18,165 nucleotides of DNA from Vibrio tasmaniensis 1F-187 (GTDB taxonomy: Bacteria > Pseudomonadota > Gammaproteobacteria > Enterobacterales > Vibrionaceae), in assembly GCF_000272405.2 (NCBI RefSeq), contig NZ_AJZM02000098.1:1-18165 (forward strand). The letters run 5' to 3'. Both the position numbers and the translations under genes were made by a program. A model generated the notes under the pieces. The model ran no database searches, was not told the origin of the DNA, and saw only the letters and a program-made list of their open reading frames with translations. The stretch's first letter is position 1, and each line of letters begins with the position of its first letter. Shown here piece after piece: positions 1 to 6,995 of this stretch.

Positions 1-23
1 TCCAAAACTTCTGGTGCGGATCA
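1..23 (-). mobile_element. Putative insertion-sequence terminal repeat (left edge)
   Basis: Read on the minus strand, these 23 bases begin TGATCCGCACC and end TTTTGGA. Bases 2-23 recur exactly, in inverted orientation, at 18144-18165. A TG start followed by a C-rich then A/T-rich 20-25-mer ending TTGGA is the style of IS3-family terminal inverted repeats (family knowledge). The element body would lie outside the window. The repeat falls inside the cupin reading frame, so it may mark an insertion into that gene. An assembly artefact at contig ends is the main alternative. Confidence 0.45.
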
Positions 24-366
24 AGTCTCTCGCATCAAACTGGTTGAGCTTCACCAAGATCGTGCAGCCATCTTTGCTTGATGGAGAATGCGCACTGCCC
101 GGGGGATTACGGATATAAGTGCCTGCAGGGAAGTCTCCAGTTTCATCAGAGAAAACACCCTCTAACACGAATATCTCTTCGCCTTGCGGATGAGGGTGCT
201 CAGAAAACGAAGATTTAGGATCATACTTCACCACGCTAGTCGTGTGACCCGATTCCTTCTCTTCTCTTTCTAGCGGCTTGCGCCATACCCCTTTAGCAGG
301 GCTTGCAATCCAATCTAATGTCTCGGTTTCAATAACCAGTCTCTTTGAAAAGTCCATGTTGAACAT
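1..366 (-). CDS. ChrR-like cupin-domain protein, 3' end missing
   Basis: This is the N-terminal 122 codons of a single-domain cupin, with no stop before the window edge. The start at 366 (MFNMDFSK) has AAGG about 9 bases upstream; the internal ATG at 357 has none. The cupin metal-site pattern is visible: EHPHPQGEEIFVLEG (two His and a Glu) and a later PGSAHSP His, as in ChrR-type cupins related to anti-sigma factors. Nothing here supports an anti-sigma role, because no zinc-binding N-terminal domain precedes it. The last eight codons lie within the inverted-repeat sequence, so native coding probably ends at about residue 114 (...QFDARD) and an insertion element follows. It lies 134 bp downstream of, and co-oriented with, the SDR gene at 501-1268, so the two may be co-transcribed. 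The substrate is unknown. Confidence 0.75.
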   Translation of the reverse strand, partial: MFNMDFSKRLVIETETLDWIASPAKGVWRKPLEREEKESGHTTSVVKYDPKSSFSEHPHPQGEEIFVLEGVFSDETGDFPAGTYIRNPPGSAHSPSSKDGCTILVKLNQFDARDLIRTRSFG

Positions 367-500
367 AATGGCGACCTTACTCTTGTTATCGTTTTAATTA
401 TTCTTATTATCTTTCTAGCTTTTATTCTACGCGAATACTCATCCAGGAGGCCATCTCGCTGCATTTTTCCTGCGCGACAGCCACCTTAACAGAAGCCTAA

Positions 501-1268
501 TTAATTGCGGCCAGCTATCACACCGCCATCAACATCCCAGATTGCACCCGTTACCCAATCTGCACTGTCTGACAGTAAGAAAGAGATGCTATTGGCGATG
601 TCTTTCGGCAAACCGACTCGGCCAATCGGATGGAATGCGTTGAAACCTTCTAGCGCTTGATCCACTTCTTCAGGTTTAATGAAAGATTCGTAAATCGGTG
701 TTTTAACCACAGCCGGAGAAACCGCATTCACACGAATATTATGTTCAGCCAGTTCCATTGCCATGTGCTGTGTTAATGCGTGCAGGCCAGCTTTAGCCAT
801 TGAATAGGCAGAAGATGGCGTCGCTTTGATTGCCTGCTTACCCCACATAGAGCCAACGTTAACCACACTGCCACCGCCGTTCTTGATCATCAATTTGCTT
901 ATCGCTTGAGTGATGAAGAAGGTTGCTTTATTGAGCTGCATGTATTGCTCGTAATCAGATTCTTGATGCTCGATAAACGCTTTAGGGTTGAAGTAGCCAG
1001 CCGCATTAACAAGGTAACCAATACCCTCTTCAAGCGACTCTAGATGCGCAATGAGATTAGCTACACTCGCATCATCATAAAGGTTAGCTTGCCAACCTGA
1101 AGCGTGACCTAACGATTGCAATTCTGACACCGCTTTATCTAACTTAGTTGGGTTATTGCCGACAACCAACACATGGATGTTTTGAGCGACTAACTGCTTC
1201 GCTGTTTCAAAGCCCATACCACTTGTGCCACCGATTACTACTGCAATACCATTTTTAGTGAAGTTCAT
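501..1268 (-). CDS. SDR family NAD(P)-dependent oxidoreductase
   Basis: This is a 255-residue classical short-chain dehydrogenase/reductase, presumably cytosolic. The dinucleotide-binding motif GGTSGMG is at residues 13-19, NAAG at 88-91, and the catalytic Ser140, Tyr155 and Lys159 are present (Y-S-M-A-K). The C-terminal DVDGG segment is typical of the family. The start at 1268 is chosen because AGGAG sits 7 bases upstream. A longer TTG-initiated frame to 1340 would place coding sequence over the probable operator and has no ribosome site. It is divergent from the HxlR-type regulator at 1374, an arrangement in which the regulator often represses its neighbour. The substrate cannot be read from sequence. 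HxlR regulators often respond to electrophiles or quinones, so a carbonyl or quinone substrate is possible, but that is inference. Confidence 0.88.
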   Translation of the reverse strand: MNFTKNGIAVVIGGTSGMGFETAKQLVAQNIHVLVVGNNPTKLDKAVSELQSLGHASGWQANLYDDASVANLIAHLESLEEGIGYLVNAAGYFNPKAFIEHQESDYEQYMQLNKATFFITQAISKLMIKNGGGSVVNVGSMWGKQAIKATPSSAYSMAKAGLHALTQHMAMELAEHNIRVNAVSPAVVKTPIYESFIKPEEVDQALEGFNAFHPIGRVGLPKDIANSISFLLSDSADWVTGAIWDVDGGVIAGRN

Positions 1269-1331
1269 TTTGTTATCTCCTAAGTCATGTGAACGTGGTA
1301 ATCTTAGGCTTTGAACTAACACTATGAATAG

Positions 1332-1360
1332 TAAGTACAAATCGGTTAGGTAGGTACTTA
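1332..1360. promoter_or_regulatory. Candidate HxlR operator in divergent spacer
   Basis: TAAGTAC (1332-1338) and its reverse complement GTACTTA (1354-1360) are perfect 7-bp arms whose centres are 22 bp apart, two helical turns. A third partial GGTAC follows at 1363-1367. The site ends 13 bases before the HxlR start and lies 63 bases before the SDR start, so one bound dimer could affect both genes. Assignment to the adjacent regulator is inference. Confidence 0.5.
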
Positions 1361-1373
1361 TTGGTACATCTTT

Positions 1374-1712
1374 ATGAAAAATCAGGAAAACTTTTTTTCA
1401 AGAAAATCAGCACCAGAGCGTTCCGCTCGCATGGTAGAAACCATCTACGGCTGTAAATGGTCGCTAACGGTTTACCAATTACTGGCAAATGGCATTAATC
1501 GCCCCGGTGAAATGGTGCGCTCAGTAGAAGGGCTATCTACAAAGGTATTGAATGAATGTTTGAAGCGAAATGTAGAATTCGGAATTTTAGATAAGCAAAT
1601 GTTCAACGAACTGCCACCAAGAGTGGAGTACCAAGTGACACCGTTCGGTGAGAAGTTCTTGTTGATTCTAGACCAGCTGGAAAACCTTCAAAACGAAATC
1701 GACGAGATGTAA
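1374..1712 (+). CDS. HxlR-family winged-helix transcriptional regulator
   Basis: This is a 112-residue HxlR (DUF24) type regulator, a MarR-like DNA-binding dimer. The family pattern is clear: [16 protein letters not shown] near residues 25-40, the recognition region with [13 protein letters not shown] at about 54-66, and the wing region [15 protein letters not shown] at about 81-95. Cys27 occupies the position before the conserved K-W where some members have a redox-sensing Cys, so thiol-based sensing is possible but unproven. The ATG at 1374 has only a weak upstream GGTA and no clear Shine-Dalgarno, which suggests low expression. It is divergent from the SDR gene at 501-1268, and the spacer contains a 7-bp inverted repeat suitable as its operator. 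It probably regulates that gene and itself. Confidence 0.85.
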   Translation: MKNQENFFSRKSAPERSARMVETIYGCKWSLTVYQLLANGINRPGEMVRSVEGLSTKVLNECLKRNVEFGILDKQMFNELPPRVEYQVTPFGEKFLLILDQLENLQNEIDEM

Positions 1713-1759
1713 GCCCAAGCAAATCCGCTCAATACCAAATAATGGATAACACGCACTAT

Positions 1760-2665
1760 TTAGCTCACTGGCATTTGCTCAAAGCGACCTTTGACAAAAT
1801 CAATAAAGGTTCGGATTCGGCTTGGTTGATAGCGGTCTCGATGGTAGATCGCTGAAAAGTCGACCTTAGGCACTACCCATTCTTCAAACACTTGCAGTAA
1901 TTGCCCGTCGTTGAGTTCTTGTAAGCAATAGATCGTTGGTACACGAATAATTCCGTTGCCCGACTTCGCGCCCTGCACCAACACTCGCCCATTTTTACAT
2001 TGCAGTCTGCCCGTCACATGCACATCGACCGTTTTCTTGGTGTCGTCCAGTGCTTGAAAACTCCACTTACGCACCGATCCCGTTAAGCAGTCATGGTGGA
2101 TCAGATCCTTAGGATGGCTTGGCTTTCCTTTACGAGCAAAATAATCAGGGCTCGCGAGTGTTCCCATCTCAATGTCTAAAAGCTTTCTTGCGATAAAGCC
2201 CGCGTCTTCTAAGCTTCCCATGCGAAAAGCGATATCAAACGCGTCTTCAATCAAGTCGACTCGGTTACTACTGAAATCAAGGCTAATGCTGATGTCTGGG
2301 TAGAGTTGCATGAACTCATTGACCAAATCCGCGATGATCACTTCACCAAGATAACCACCGACACAGTTTACTTTTATGTCGCCACGTACTTCTTCGACAT
2401 CGTCCACAGCAGCAATCAGAGCTTGGTCTATGTTATCGAGGGCTTGCTCACATCTCGCGTACAGATCTTGCCCTGCGTGCGTCAGCCTCAAGGTTCGAGT
2501 GGTGCGGATAAACAGTGTTACACCCATCTGCTTTTCTAGGCTACTCACTTGGCGTGATACGTGGGAACGAGACACATCCAACTCCTCTGCCGCTTTGGTG
2601 AAATTACCTAAACGAGCGATAAGCACGAAGGAGCGAATATCAGACAGGTTAATTTGATTGAGCAT
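1760..2665 (-). CDS. LysR-family transcriptional regulator
   Basis: This is a 301-residue LysR-type regulator. The N-terminal winged helix (LSDIRSFVLIARLGNFTKAA, then SRSHVSRQVSSLEKQMG) is followed by LFIRTTRTLRLTHAG and a two-lobed effector-binding domain to the C-terminus. Full length for the family is about 300. A GTG six bases upstream (2671) could also start translation; neither start has a strong ribosome site. It is convergent with the HxlR gene (47-bp gap) and divergent from the SDR gene at 2876, from which it is separated by about 210 bp containing a T-N11-A palindrome. By the usual LysR logic it controls the divergent SDR gene and its own expression. The effector is unknown. Confidence 0.9.
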   Translation of the reverse strand: MLNQINLSDIRSFVLIARLGNFTKAAEELDVSRSHVSRQVSSLEKQMGVTLFIRTTRTLRLTHAGQDLYARCEQALDNIDQALIAAVDDVEEVRGDIKVNCVGGYLGEVIIADLVNEFMQLYPDISISLDFSSNRVDLIEDAFDIAFRMGSLEDAGFIARKLLDIEMGTLASPDYFARKGKPSHPKDLIHHDCLTGSVRKWSFQALDDTKKTVDVHVTGRLQCKNGRVLVQGAKSGNGIIRVPTIYCLQELNDGQLLQVFEEWVVPKVDFSAIYHRDRYQPSRIRTFIDFVKGRFEQMPVS

Positions 2666-2708
2666 AGTCACCAGCTTACTAATGAAGTTATGAGATAGAC
2701 GCCTTTAT

Positions 2709-2726
2709 TGTTGCACCACAGCAACA
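2709..2726. promoter_or_regulatory. Candidate LysR-regulator binding box (T-N11-A)
   Basis: TGTTGC (2709-2714) and GCAACA (2721-2726) are perfect 6-bp arms with a 6-bp spacer. The core TTGC-N6-GCAA contains the T-N11-A spacing (2712 and 2724) that is classical for LysR-type activator sites. It lies 44 bp upstream of the LysR start and about 150 bp upstream of the SDR start. No confident -35/-10 pair could be assigned for the SDR gene. Confidence 0.55.
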
Positions 2727-2875
2727 GTGTTTCAAGTAAAGCGCTATATATCAACAATGCTATTTTCCTTAATATACTTCCATCGCAACGAAGCAAGGCA
2801 ACAAGCACTTGATTCGAATGCACTTAAACAACACGTCGTAGCCAACCGACGCAATTAAAGTACAGAGGAAATAAA

Positions 2876-3595
2876 ATGAAAAAACTAATCGTAATTACAG
2901 GAGCAAGCTCTGGTATTGGTGAAGCAATCGCTCGTCGTCTAAGCGATGAAGGTCACCCTCTGCTACTTTTAGCTCGTCGTGTTGACCGCCTTGAAGCGCT
3001 GAACCTACCAAACTCACTGTCAGTAAAAGTAGACGTAACAGACAAAGCGTCTTTTGATGCAGCAATCGCACAAGGTGAAGCGAAATTTGGCCCTGTAGAC
3101 GCGCTTATCAACAACGCTGGTGCAATGCTTCTTGGTCAAATCGATACTCAAGACGCTCAAGAGTGGAAGACAATGTTCGACGTGAACGTGATTGGCCTTC
3201 TAAACGGCATGCAATCTGTACTTGCTCCTATGATGGAACGCAATACAGGTACTATCATCAACATCAGCTCAATCGCGGGTAAGAAAACATTCCCAAGCCA
3301 CGCTGCTTACTGTGGTACTAAATTCGCGGTACACGCTATTTCTGAGAACGTTCGTGAAGAAGTAGCAGCTTCAAATGTTCGTGTTACCACTATCGCACCG
3401 GGTGCTGTAGAAACTGAACTTCTGTCTCACACTACATCTCAAGAAATCAAAGACGGTTACGATTCTTGGAAAGAAGACATGGGCGGCGTACTGGCTGCTG
3501 ACGATATTGCTCGCGCGGTATCGTACGCTTACCAACAACCACAGAATGTATGTATCCGTGAGATTGCTCTAGCACCAACTAAGCAACAGCCATAG
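2876..3595 (+). CDS. SDR family NAD(P)-dependent oxidoreductase
   Basis: This is a 239-residue classical short-chain dehydrogenase, presumably cytosolic. TGASSGIG is at residues 8-15, NNAG at 79-82, the catalytic Ser at 131-132, Tyr145 and Lys149, and APGAVETEL follows at about 174-182. It resembles the YdfG-like group that reduces 3-hydroxy acids or carbonyls, but the substrate cannot be fixed. AGAGGAAA 6 bases upstream of the ATG is a good ribosome site. Codon choice is strongly biased toward abundant-tRNA codons (CGT, GGT, CTA/CTT, GAA), unlike its neighbours, which suggests high expression. It is divergent from the LysR gene and ends at a strong bidirectional-looking terminator, so it is monocistronic. 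Confidence 0.9.
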   Translation: MKKLIVITGASSGIGEAIARRLSDEGHPLLLLARRVDRLEALNLPNSLSVKVDVTDKASFDAAIAQGEAKFGPVDALINNAGAMLLGQIDTQDAQEWKTMFDVNVIGLLNGMQSVLAPMMERNTGTIINISSIAGKKTFPSHAAYCGTKFAVHAISENVREEVAASNVRVTTIAPGAVETELLSHTTSQEIKDGYDSWKEDMGGVLAADDIARAVSYAYQQPQNVCIREIALAPTKQQP

Positions 3596-3630
3596 GCCTT
3601 TGCTATCGCTACTAAATAAGCGATGAACTA

Positions 3631-3664
3631 AAAAACGCCACTACTTAACAAGTAGTGGCGCTTT
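3631..3664 (+). terminator. Rho-independent terminator after SDR gene
   Basis: A perfect 11-bp stem (CGCCACTACTT at 3636-3646, AAGTAGTGGCG at 3650-3660) has a 3-base loop. It is followed by CTTTCGTTTT and preceded by a run of A, so it may also work on the minus strand. It starts 36 bases after the SDR stop codon. Confidence 0.85.
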
Positions 3665-3754
3665 CGTTTTGGTGGTAACGATGATTGCAATCGCCACATC
3701 AATTTTTACTCATGCATGATTTGCTTGCGTTGTTTGTGACGTTGTTGATCAAAA

Positions 3755-3793
3755 GAAAAAAGCGCCCAAGCTGGCTGGTGCTTGAGCGCTTTT
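3755..3793 (-). terminator. Rho-independent terminator of ompW
   Basis: On the minus strand, AAAAGCGCTCAAG pairs with CTTGGGCGC around a 10-base spacer and is followed by a run of six T. One stem position is G-U on the minus strand but an A-C mismatch on the plus strand, so it serves transcription from ompW, whose stop is 20 bases away. Confidence 0.82.
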
Positions 3794-3812
3794 AACAAAC
3801 TAAAGATGTTGA

Positions 3813-4460
3813 TTAGAAGTTGTAACCACCACCAATCATGAATACCCATGGATCAATATCAACGTCTGTTGAGTACTGTTTCCCACCAGCCTTGTACTTG
3901 GCTGTAGTATCGATGTCTGCGTACCAGACGGATGCGTTTAAAAACCAGTCGTCGTTGATCATGTAATCCATGCCAACATTCGCAGCCAGTCCCCACGAAT
4001 CATCAAGGGACAAGTCACTTAAACCAGCATCTTTAGCCGCACCATTAAGCTCTTCGTCAAAGAATACGGTGTAGTTAATACCAGCACCTACGTAAGGACG
4101 GAACTTGCTGTTTGCTTCGCCGAAGTAGTACTGAACCATCAACGTTGGTGGTAAATGTTTTGTCTCGGCGATATCACCTAAACCACCATGGTTTGTAGAA
4201 ATTGTATGGGAGAACGGCGTCGCTGCAAGAATCTCGAGACTGATGTTATCTGTAAACATGTAGCCAAATGTCAATCCAAGTTGGGTGTTTGAATCCACAC
4301 CAAATTTTGAACCCGATGTCTCCAAAACATCTCCACTGCTATCGTTAGGAGACACTATTGCGGCACCAGCACGGATGATGAAATCACCTTCTTTATGAGC
4401 AAAAGCACTAGTTGACATAAGAGCCGCAACAACCGCAATACCACATACTGTTTTTTTCAT
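3813..4460 (-). CDS. ompW: OmpW-family outer membrane protein
   Basis: This is a 215-residue OmpW-family protein, an eight-stranded outer-membrane beta-barrel. It has a clear signal peptide (MKKTVCGIAVVAALMSTSAFA, cleavage after about residue 21), alternating hydrophobic strands, the family segment LPPTLMVQYYFGEANSKFRP, and a C-terminal GGGYNF ending in the Phe needed for barrel insertion. The length matches the family. AAGGAAA lies 8 bases before the ATG. OmpW is linked to transport of small hydrophobic molecules and to stress or osmotic adaptation (family knowledge). It is monocistronic with its own terminator, and the upstream region carries a perfect FNR-type box, so control by oxygen level is likely. 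Confidence 0.94.
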   Translation of the reverse strand: MKKTVCGIAVVAALMSTSAFAHKEGDFIIRAGAAIVSPNDSSGDVLETSGSKFGVDSNTQLGLTFGYMFTDNISLEILAATPFSHTISTNHGGLGDIAETKHLPPTLMVQYYFGEANSKFRPYVGAGINYTVFFDEELNGAAKDAGLSDLSLDDSWGLAANVGMDYMINDDWFLNASVWYADIDTTAKYKAGGKQYSTDVDIDPWVFMIGGGYNF

Positions 4461-4552
4461 TATAATTTCCTTTTGAGGGCTTAATCGTTATTGGTGAATG
4501 AGTAATCATTTCTTATTTTGCGTGCAAGGTAGCATATAATAACCCTACTTTA

Positions 4553-4566
4553 TTGATGGAAATCAA
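4553..4566. promoter_or_regulatory. Perfect FNR-type box upstream of ompW
   Basis: TTGATGGAAATCAA matches the FNR consensus TTGAT-N4-ATCAA exactly. Its centre is about 99 bp upstream of the ompW start codon. An AT-rich TATATGCT segment (4538-4531, minus strand) follows at roughly -10 distance, although it is slightly closer than in a classical class II FNR promoter. OmpW is known to be FNR-controlled in Escherichia coli (recalled). The box could also influence the divergent glgC. Confidence 0.72.
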
Positions 4567-4567
4567 T

Positions 4568-4597
4568 TTGTGAAAACTTGTGAGAACTTATGTGAAT
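4568..4597. repeat. 10-bp phased direct repeats beside the FNR box
   Basis: TTGTGAAAAC (4568-4577) and TTGTGAGAAC (4578-4587) are directly adjacent and differ at one base. A more degenerate TTATGTGAAT follows at 4588-4597. One-helical-turn direct repeats are how OmpR/PhoB-type regulators bind. They sit immediately upstream of the FNR box relative to ompW. The factor is unknown. Confidence 0.4.
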
Positions 4598-4860
4598 TTG
4601 CATCGACTTGATCACTTTATTGCTTCATTTTATTGACAGTTCTGTAATGCAACTTTCCCGTGCGTCATTTTGTTAATTTAACCCATTCACCTTGCCCGGG
4701 TCTGTTTGGATCAAAATAGAGCAAGCCAACACCTCGTACGCATCAACTTGGTGCAATCTCGCAGAATTCATTCTCATCTCGTTTAATATTCAATGAGTTA
4801 CATTTGGCTCAGCGCTTGCAAGTCTATGTTCATAATCATAAATACATTGAGGTTCTGACC

Positions 4861-6081
4861 ATGCAAGACACTCTAACAATCGTTCTGGCCGGCGGTGTTG
4901 GCTCTCGGCTTTCTCCCCTTACCGATAACCGTGCAAAACCTGCGGTACCTTTTGGCGGTAAATATCGAATCATCGATTTCACGCTCGCGAACTGCTTACA
5001 CTCTGGGCTGCGCCAAATTTTGGTGCTGACTCAGTACAAGTCTCACTCTTTACAAAAACATTTAAGAGATGGTTGGTCGGTGCTTAACCCCGAGCTCGGC
5101 GAATACATCACCAATGTCCCCCCACAAATGCGTACAGGTGATAGTTGGTATAGCGGTACTGCCGATGCGATTTATCAAAACTTGTATCTGCTTTCTCGTA
5201 GCGAAGCTAAGCATGTAGTGGTGTTATCAGGCGACCATATCTATCGCATGGATTACGCGCCAATGCTCAAGCAACATAAAAAGAACGAGGCCGATCTAAC
5301 CGTAGCGTGCATGGAGGTTTCGATTGATGAAGCCAAAGAATTTGGTGTGATGGAGATAGATGAATCTCTAGAGATCAATAACTTTACCGAAAAGCCACAT
5401 TACCCTGCATGTGTCCCCGGTAGGCCGACTCGAAGCATGGCTTCAATGGGTATTTACGTCTTTGATAAAGAGGTGTTAACACAAGCGCTACTGGCGGATG
5501 CCGAAGATCCGAATTCAAGCCATGATTTCGGTAAAGACATTATTCCTAAATTGGTCGGCAACAACAGTGTTTACGCGTATAAGTTTGGCGACGAAGAAGG
5601 CCGAGTGACCCAAGATGCGTACTGGAGAGATGTGGGTACCATCGACTCTTACTACCAGTCTAATATGGATCTGTTAAAGCCAGCCTCACCTATCGATTTA
5701 TACCAACCAGATTGGGCGATTCGCACCTACGAGCCGCAACTGCCACCTGCACGCACCATTGCTTCTGTAGAAGGAAACCAAGGAATATTCATCAACTCAA
5801 TGATCGCGAATGGGGTGGTGATCGAAGGCGGCTCTGCGCAAAACTCTATATTCTTTCCTAAAGTGAAAGTCAGTAATGCCGCGATTGTGATTGATAGTAT
5901 TCTGTTTGAAGATGTTGAGATTGGGAAAAATTGCCACATACAAAACTGCATCATAGATAAGAACGTCAAAGTGCCAGATGGCACCCAAATCGGTATTGAT
6001 AACCTTGCCGACGCTAAACGCTTTCACATATCGAAACAAGGCGTCATTGTGGTGCCCTCTTCTTACCAATTTGAAGAATAG
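4861..6081 (+). CDS. glgC: Glucose-1-phosphate adenylyltransferase
   Basis: This 406-residue ADP-glucose pyrophosphorylase makes ADP-glucose from glucose-1-phosphate and ATP, the committed step of glycogen synthesis. The nucleotide-binding motif LAGGVGSRLSPLT is at residues 9-21, followed by KPAVPFGGKYRIIDF (26-40), WYSGTADAIYQN, the SGDHIYRMDY active-site segment, FTEKP, and a C-terminal left-handed beta-helix of hexapeptide-like repeats (from about residue 300) that carries allosteric control. The start at 4861 has TGAGG 8 bases upstream. An upstream TTG extension to 4804 adds 19 residues with no family match. Vibrios often carry two glgC genes, and this is probably the second-chromosome type. 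It is divergent from ompW and followed by a weak terminator and then an HPF-type gene. Confidence 0.95.
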   Translation: MQDTLTIVLAGGVGSRLSPLTDNRAKPAVPFGGKYRIIDFTLANCLHSGLRQILVLTQYKSHSLQKHLRDGWSVLNPELGEYITNVPPQMRTGDSWYSGTADAIYQNLYLLSRSEAKHVVVLSGDHIYRMDYAPMLKQHKKNEADLTVACMEVSIDEAKEFGVMEIDESLEINNFTEKPHYPACVPGRPTRSMASMGIYVFDKEVLTQALLADAEDPNSSHDFGKDIIPKLVGNNSVYAYKFGDEEGRVTQDAYWRDVGTIDSYYQSNMDLLKPASPIDLYQPDWAIRTYEPQLPPARTIASVEGNQGIFINSMIANGVVIEGGSAQNSIFFPKVKVSNAAIVIDSILFEDVEIGKNCHIQNCIIDKNVKVPDGTQIGIDNLADAKRFHISKQGVIVVPSSYQFEE

Positions 6082-6108
6082 CTATTGCTAAAACCAGATG
6101 GCGCTATA

Positions 6109-6132
6109 AAGGCAACCAAGAGTTGCCTTATT
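6109..6132 (+). terminator. Weak terminator-like hairpin after glgC
   Basis: AAGGCAAC (6109-6116) pairs with GTTGCCTT (6122-6129) around a 5-base loop. The tail ATTCAAT is a poor U-tract, so termination may be partial. It begins 28 bases after the glgC stop. Confidence 0.5.
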
Positions 6133-6523
6133 CAATAGTCGCATTCACGGAGCTTTGCTTTTTTATATAAACCATACTTTTTATATCAACTGCAGTGATT
6201 TAATAAGAAAGCAATATCGGCATCAAACTAGCAATGATTTATAAAACTTAAACTAGAATAAGTATTTGAGCTGACGTTTGGTTAAGGCGATAAAACCTAG
6301 GCTGGCAAGGTAGATTAGAGGAATGCTTCGCGAGTGAGGTATTTTTGAACATGTATTGAAAACACGAAACATAATATGCGATCAGTTCTTCGGACTTTCA
6401 AGGGAGTAAAGGGAGATTATTTGATAACACTGAAGTGAATCACACATGTGCTATTTCGCAGTTGGTTAAACTAACCGATGTTTGCTACGTTTAAATGACA
6501 CAGTCATTGGAAAGGTATGATTT
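6133..6523. other. Intergenic leader of the HPF-type gene
   Basis: This is 391 bp with no convincing open frame. Two inverted repeats sit near the gene: GGTTA-AAC-TAACC (6464-6476), and AATGAC-ACA-GTCATT (6494-6508) directly before the ribosome site GGAAAGG (6509-6515). The second could form a small hairpin that touches the ribosome site. No clear -35/-10 pair was found. The unusually long spacer suggests a regulated leader. Confidence 0.35.
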
Positions 6524-6880
6524 ATGAAAATAAATGTTCAAACACATCATGTATCAATTAACGACGAGTCACGCAAAGACATCGAAGGTAAATTCGAGAA
6601 GATATCTAACCATTTCCCATCACTGATCAGCTGCGACATCATCATCACAAAAGAACATGGTCAACACCAGGTTGAAGTGTTCACCAACTACGAAGGTGTA
6701 CGTGTAAACGCAAAAGCTACAGATGACGTTATGTATCCAGCTATCGCTTCAGCACTCAAGAAACTTGAAGCAGGCCTAAGTAACCGTAAGGGACAATTGA
6801 AATCAGACTTACACGAGAAACCAACGAGCACGAAGCCAGAAATTGCTTCAGACATCATCCAAGAGATGAAACTGGTATAA
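6524..6880 (+). CDS. HPF/RaiA-family ribosome hibernation protein
   Basis: This 118-residue protein belongs to the HPF/RaiA (sigma-54 modulation, S30AE) family, which binds the 30S decoding region and stabilises idle ribosomes. The family fold signature is visible: MKINVQTHHVSINDESRKDIEGKF, then a central strand segment (FPSLISCDIIITKEHGQHQVEVFTNY) and the second helix YPAIASALKKLEAGLSNRKG at about 76-95. A tail of about 23 residues follows, close in length to RaiA but without similarity that I recognise. It is much shorter than long-form HPF. Codon bias suggests strong expression under its inducing condition. Vibrios also carry housekeeping hpf (near rpoN) and raiA, so this is probably an extra paralogue. 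AAAGG is about 8 bases before the ATG. It is monocistronic, with its own strong terminator. Confidence 0.85.
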   Translation: MKINVQTHHVSINDESRKDIEGKFEKISNHFPSLISCDIIITKEHGQHQVEVFTNYEGVRVNAKATDDVMYPAIASALKKLEAGLSNRKGQLKSDLHEKPTSTKPEIASDIIQEMKLV

Positions 6881-6930
6881 CTCGACTAATAGTTAAAGCG
6901 CACTGACGAATAGAAGCGCACAAGAATTCC

Positions 6931-6957
6931 AAAGCCAGCATGAGTTGCTGGCTTTTT
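6931..6957 (+). terminator. Rho-independent terminator after HPF-type gene
   Basis: A perfect 10-bp stem (AAAGCCAGCA at 6931-6940, TGCTGGCTTT at 6946-6955) has a 5-base loop and ends in TTTTTC. It lies 50 bases past the stop codon. Confidence 0.88.
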
Positions 6958-6995
6958 CGATCTACACCTCAATCAGTGGAATAGTGAGTTTTTAG

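Noticed and set aside
501..1340. Longer TTG-initiated form of the first SDR (24 extra residues)
   Set aside because: The extra N-terminus has no family match and overlaps the probable operator; ATG 1268 has an AGGAG ribosome site.
4633..4661. TTGACA as the -35 of a glgC promoter
   Set aside because: No acceptable -10 hexamer lies 16-18 bases downstream.
4804..4860. N-terminal extension of glgC from an upstream TTG
   Set aside because: No ribosome site and no homology to GlgC; TGAGG precedes the ATG at 4861 and the family motif starts right after.
6377..6439. Small 20-codon open frame before the HPF-type gene
   Set aside because: No ribosome site and no recognisable sequence; chance occurrence is likely.
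6435..6443. CRP site (GTGAATCAC) upstream of the HPF-type gene
   Set aside because: The half-sites are separated by one base rather than the six or so needed for CRP.
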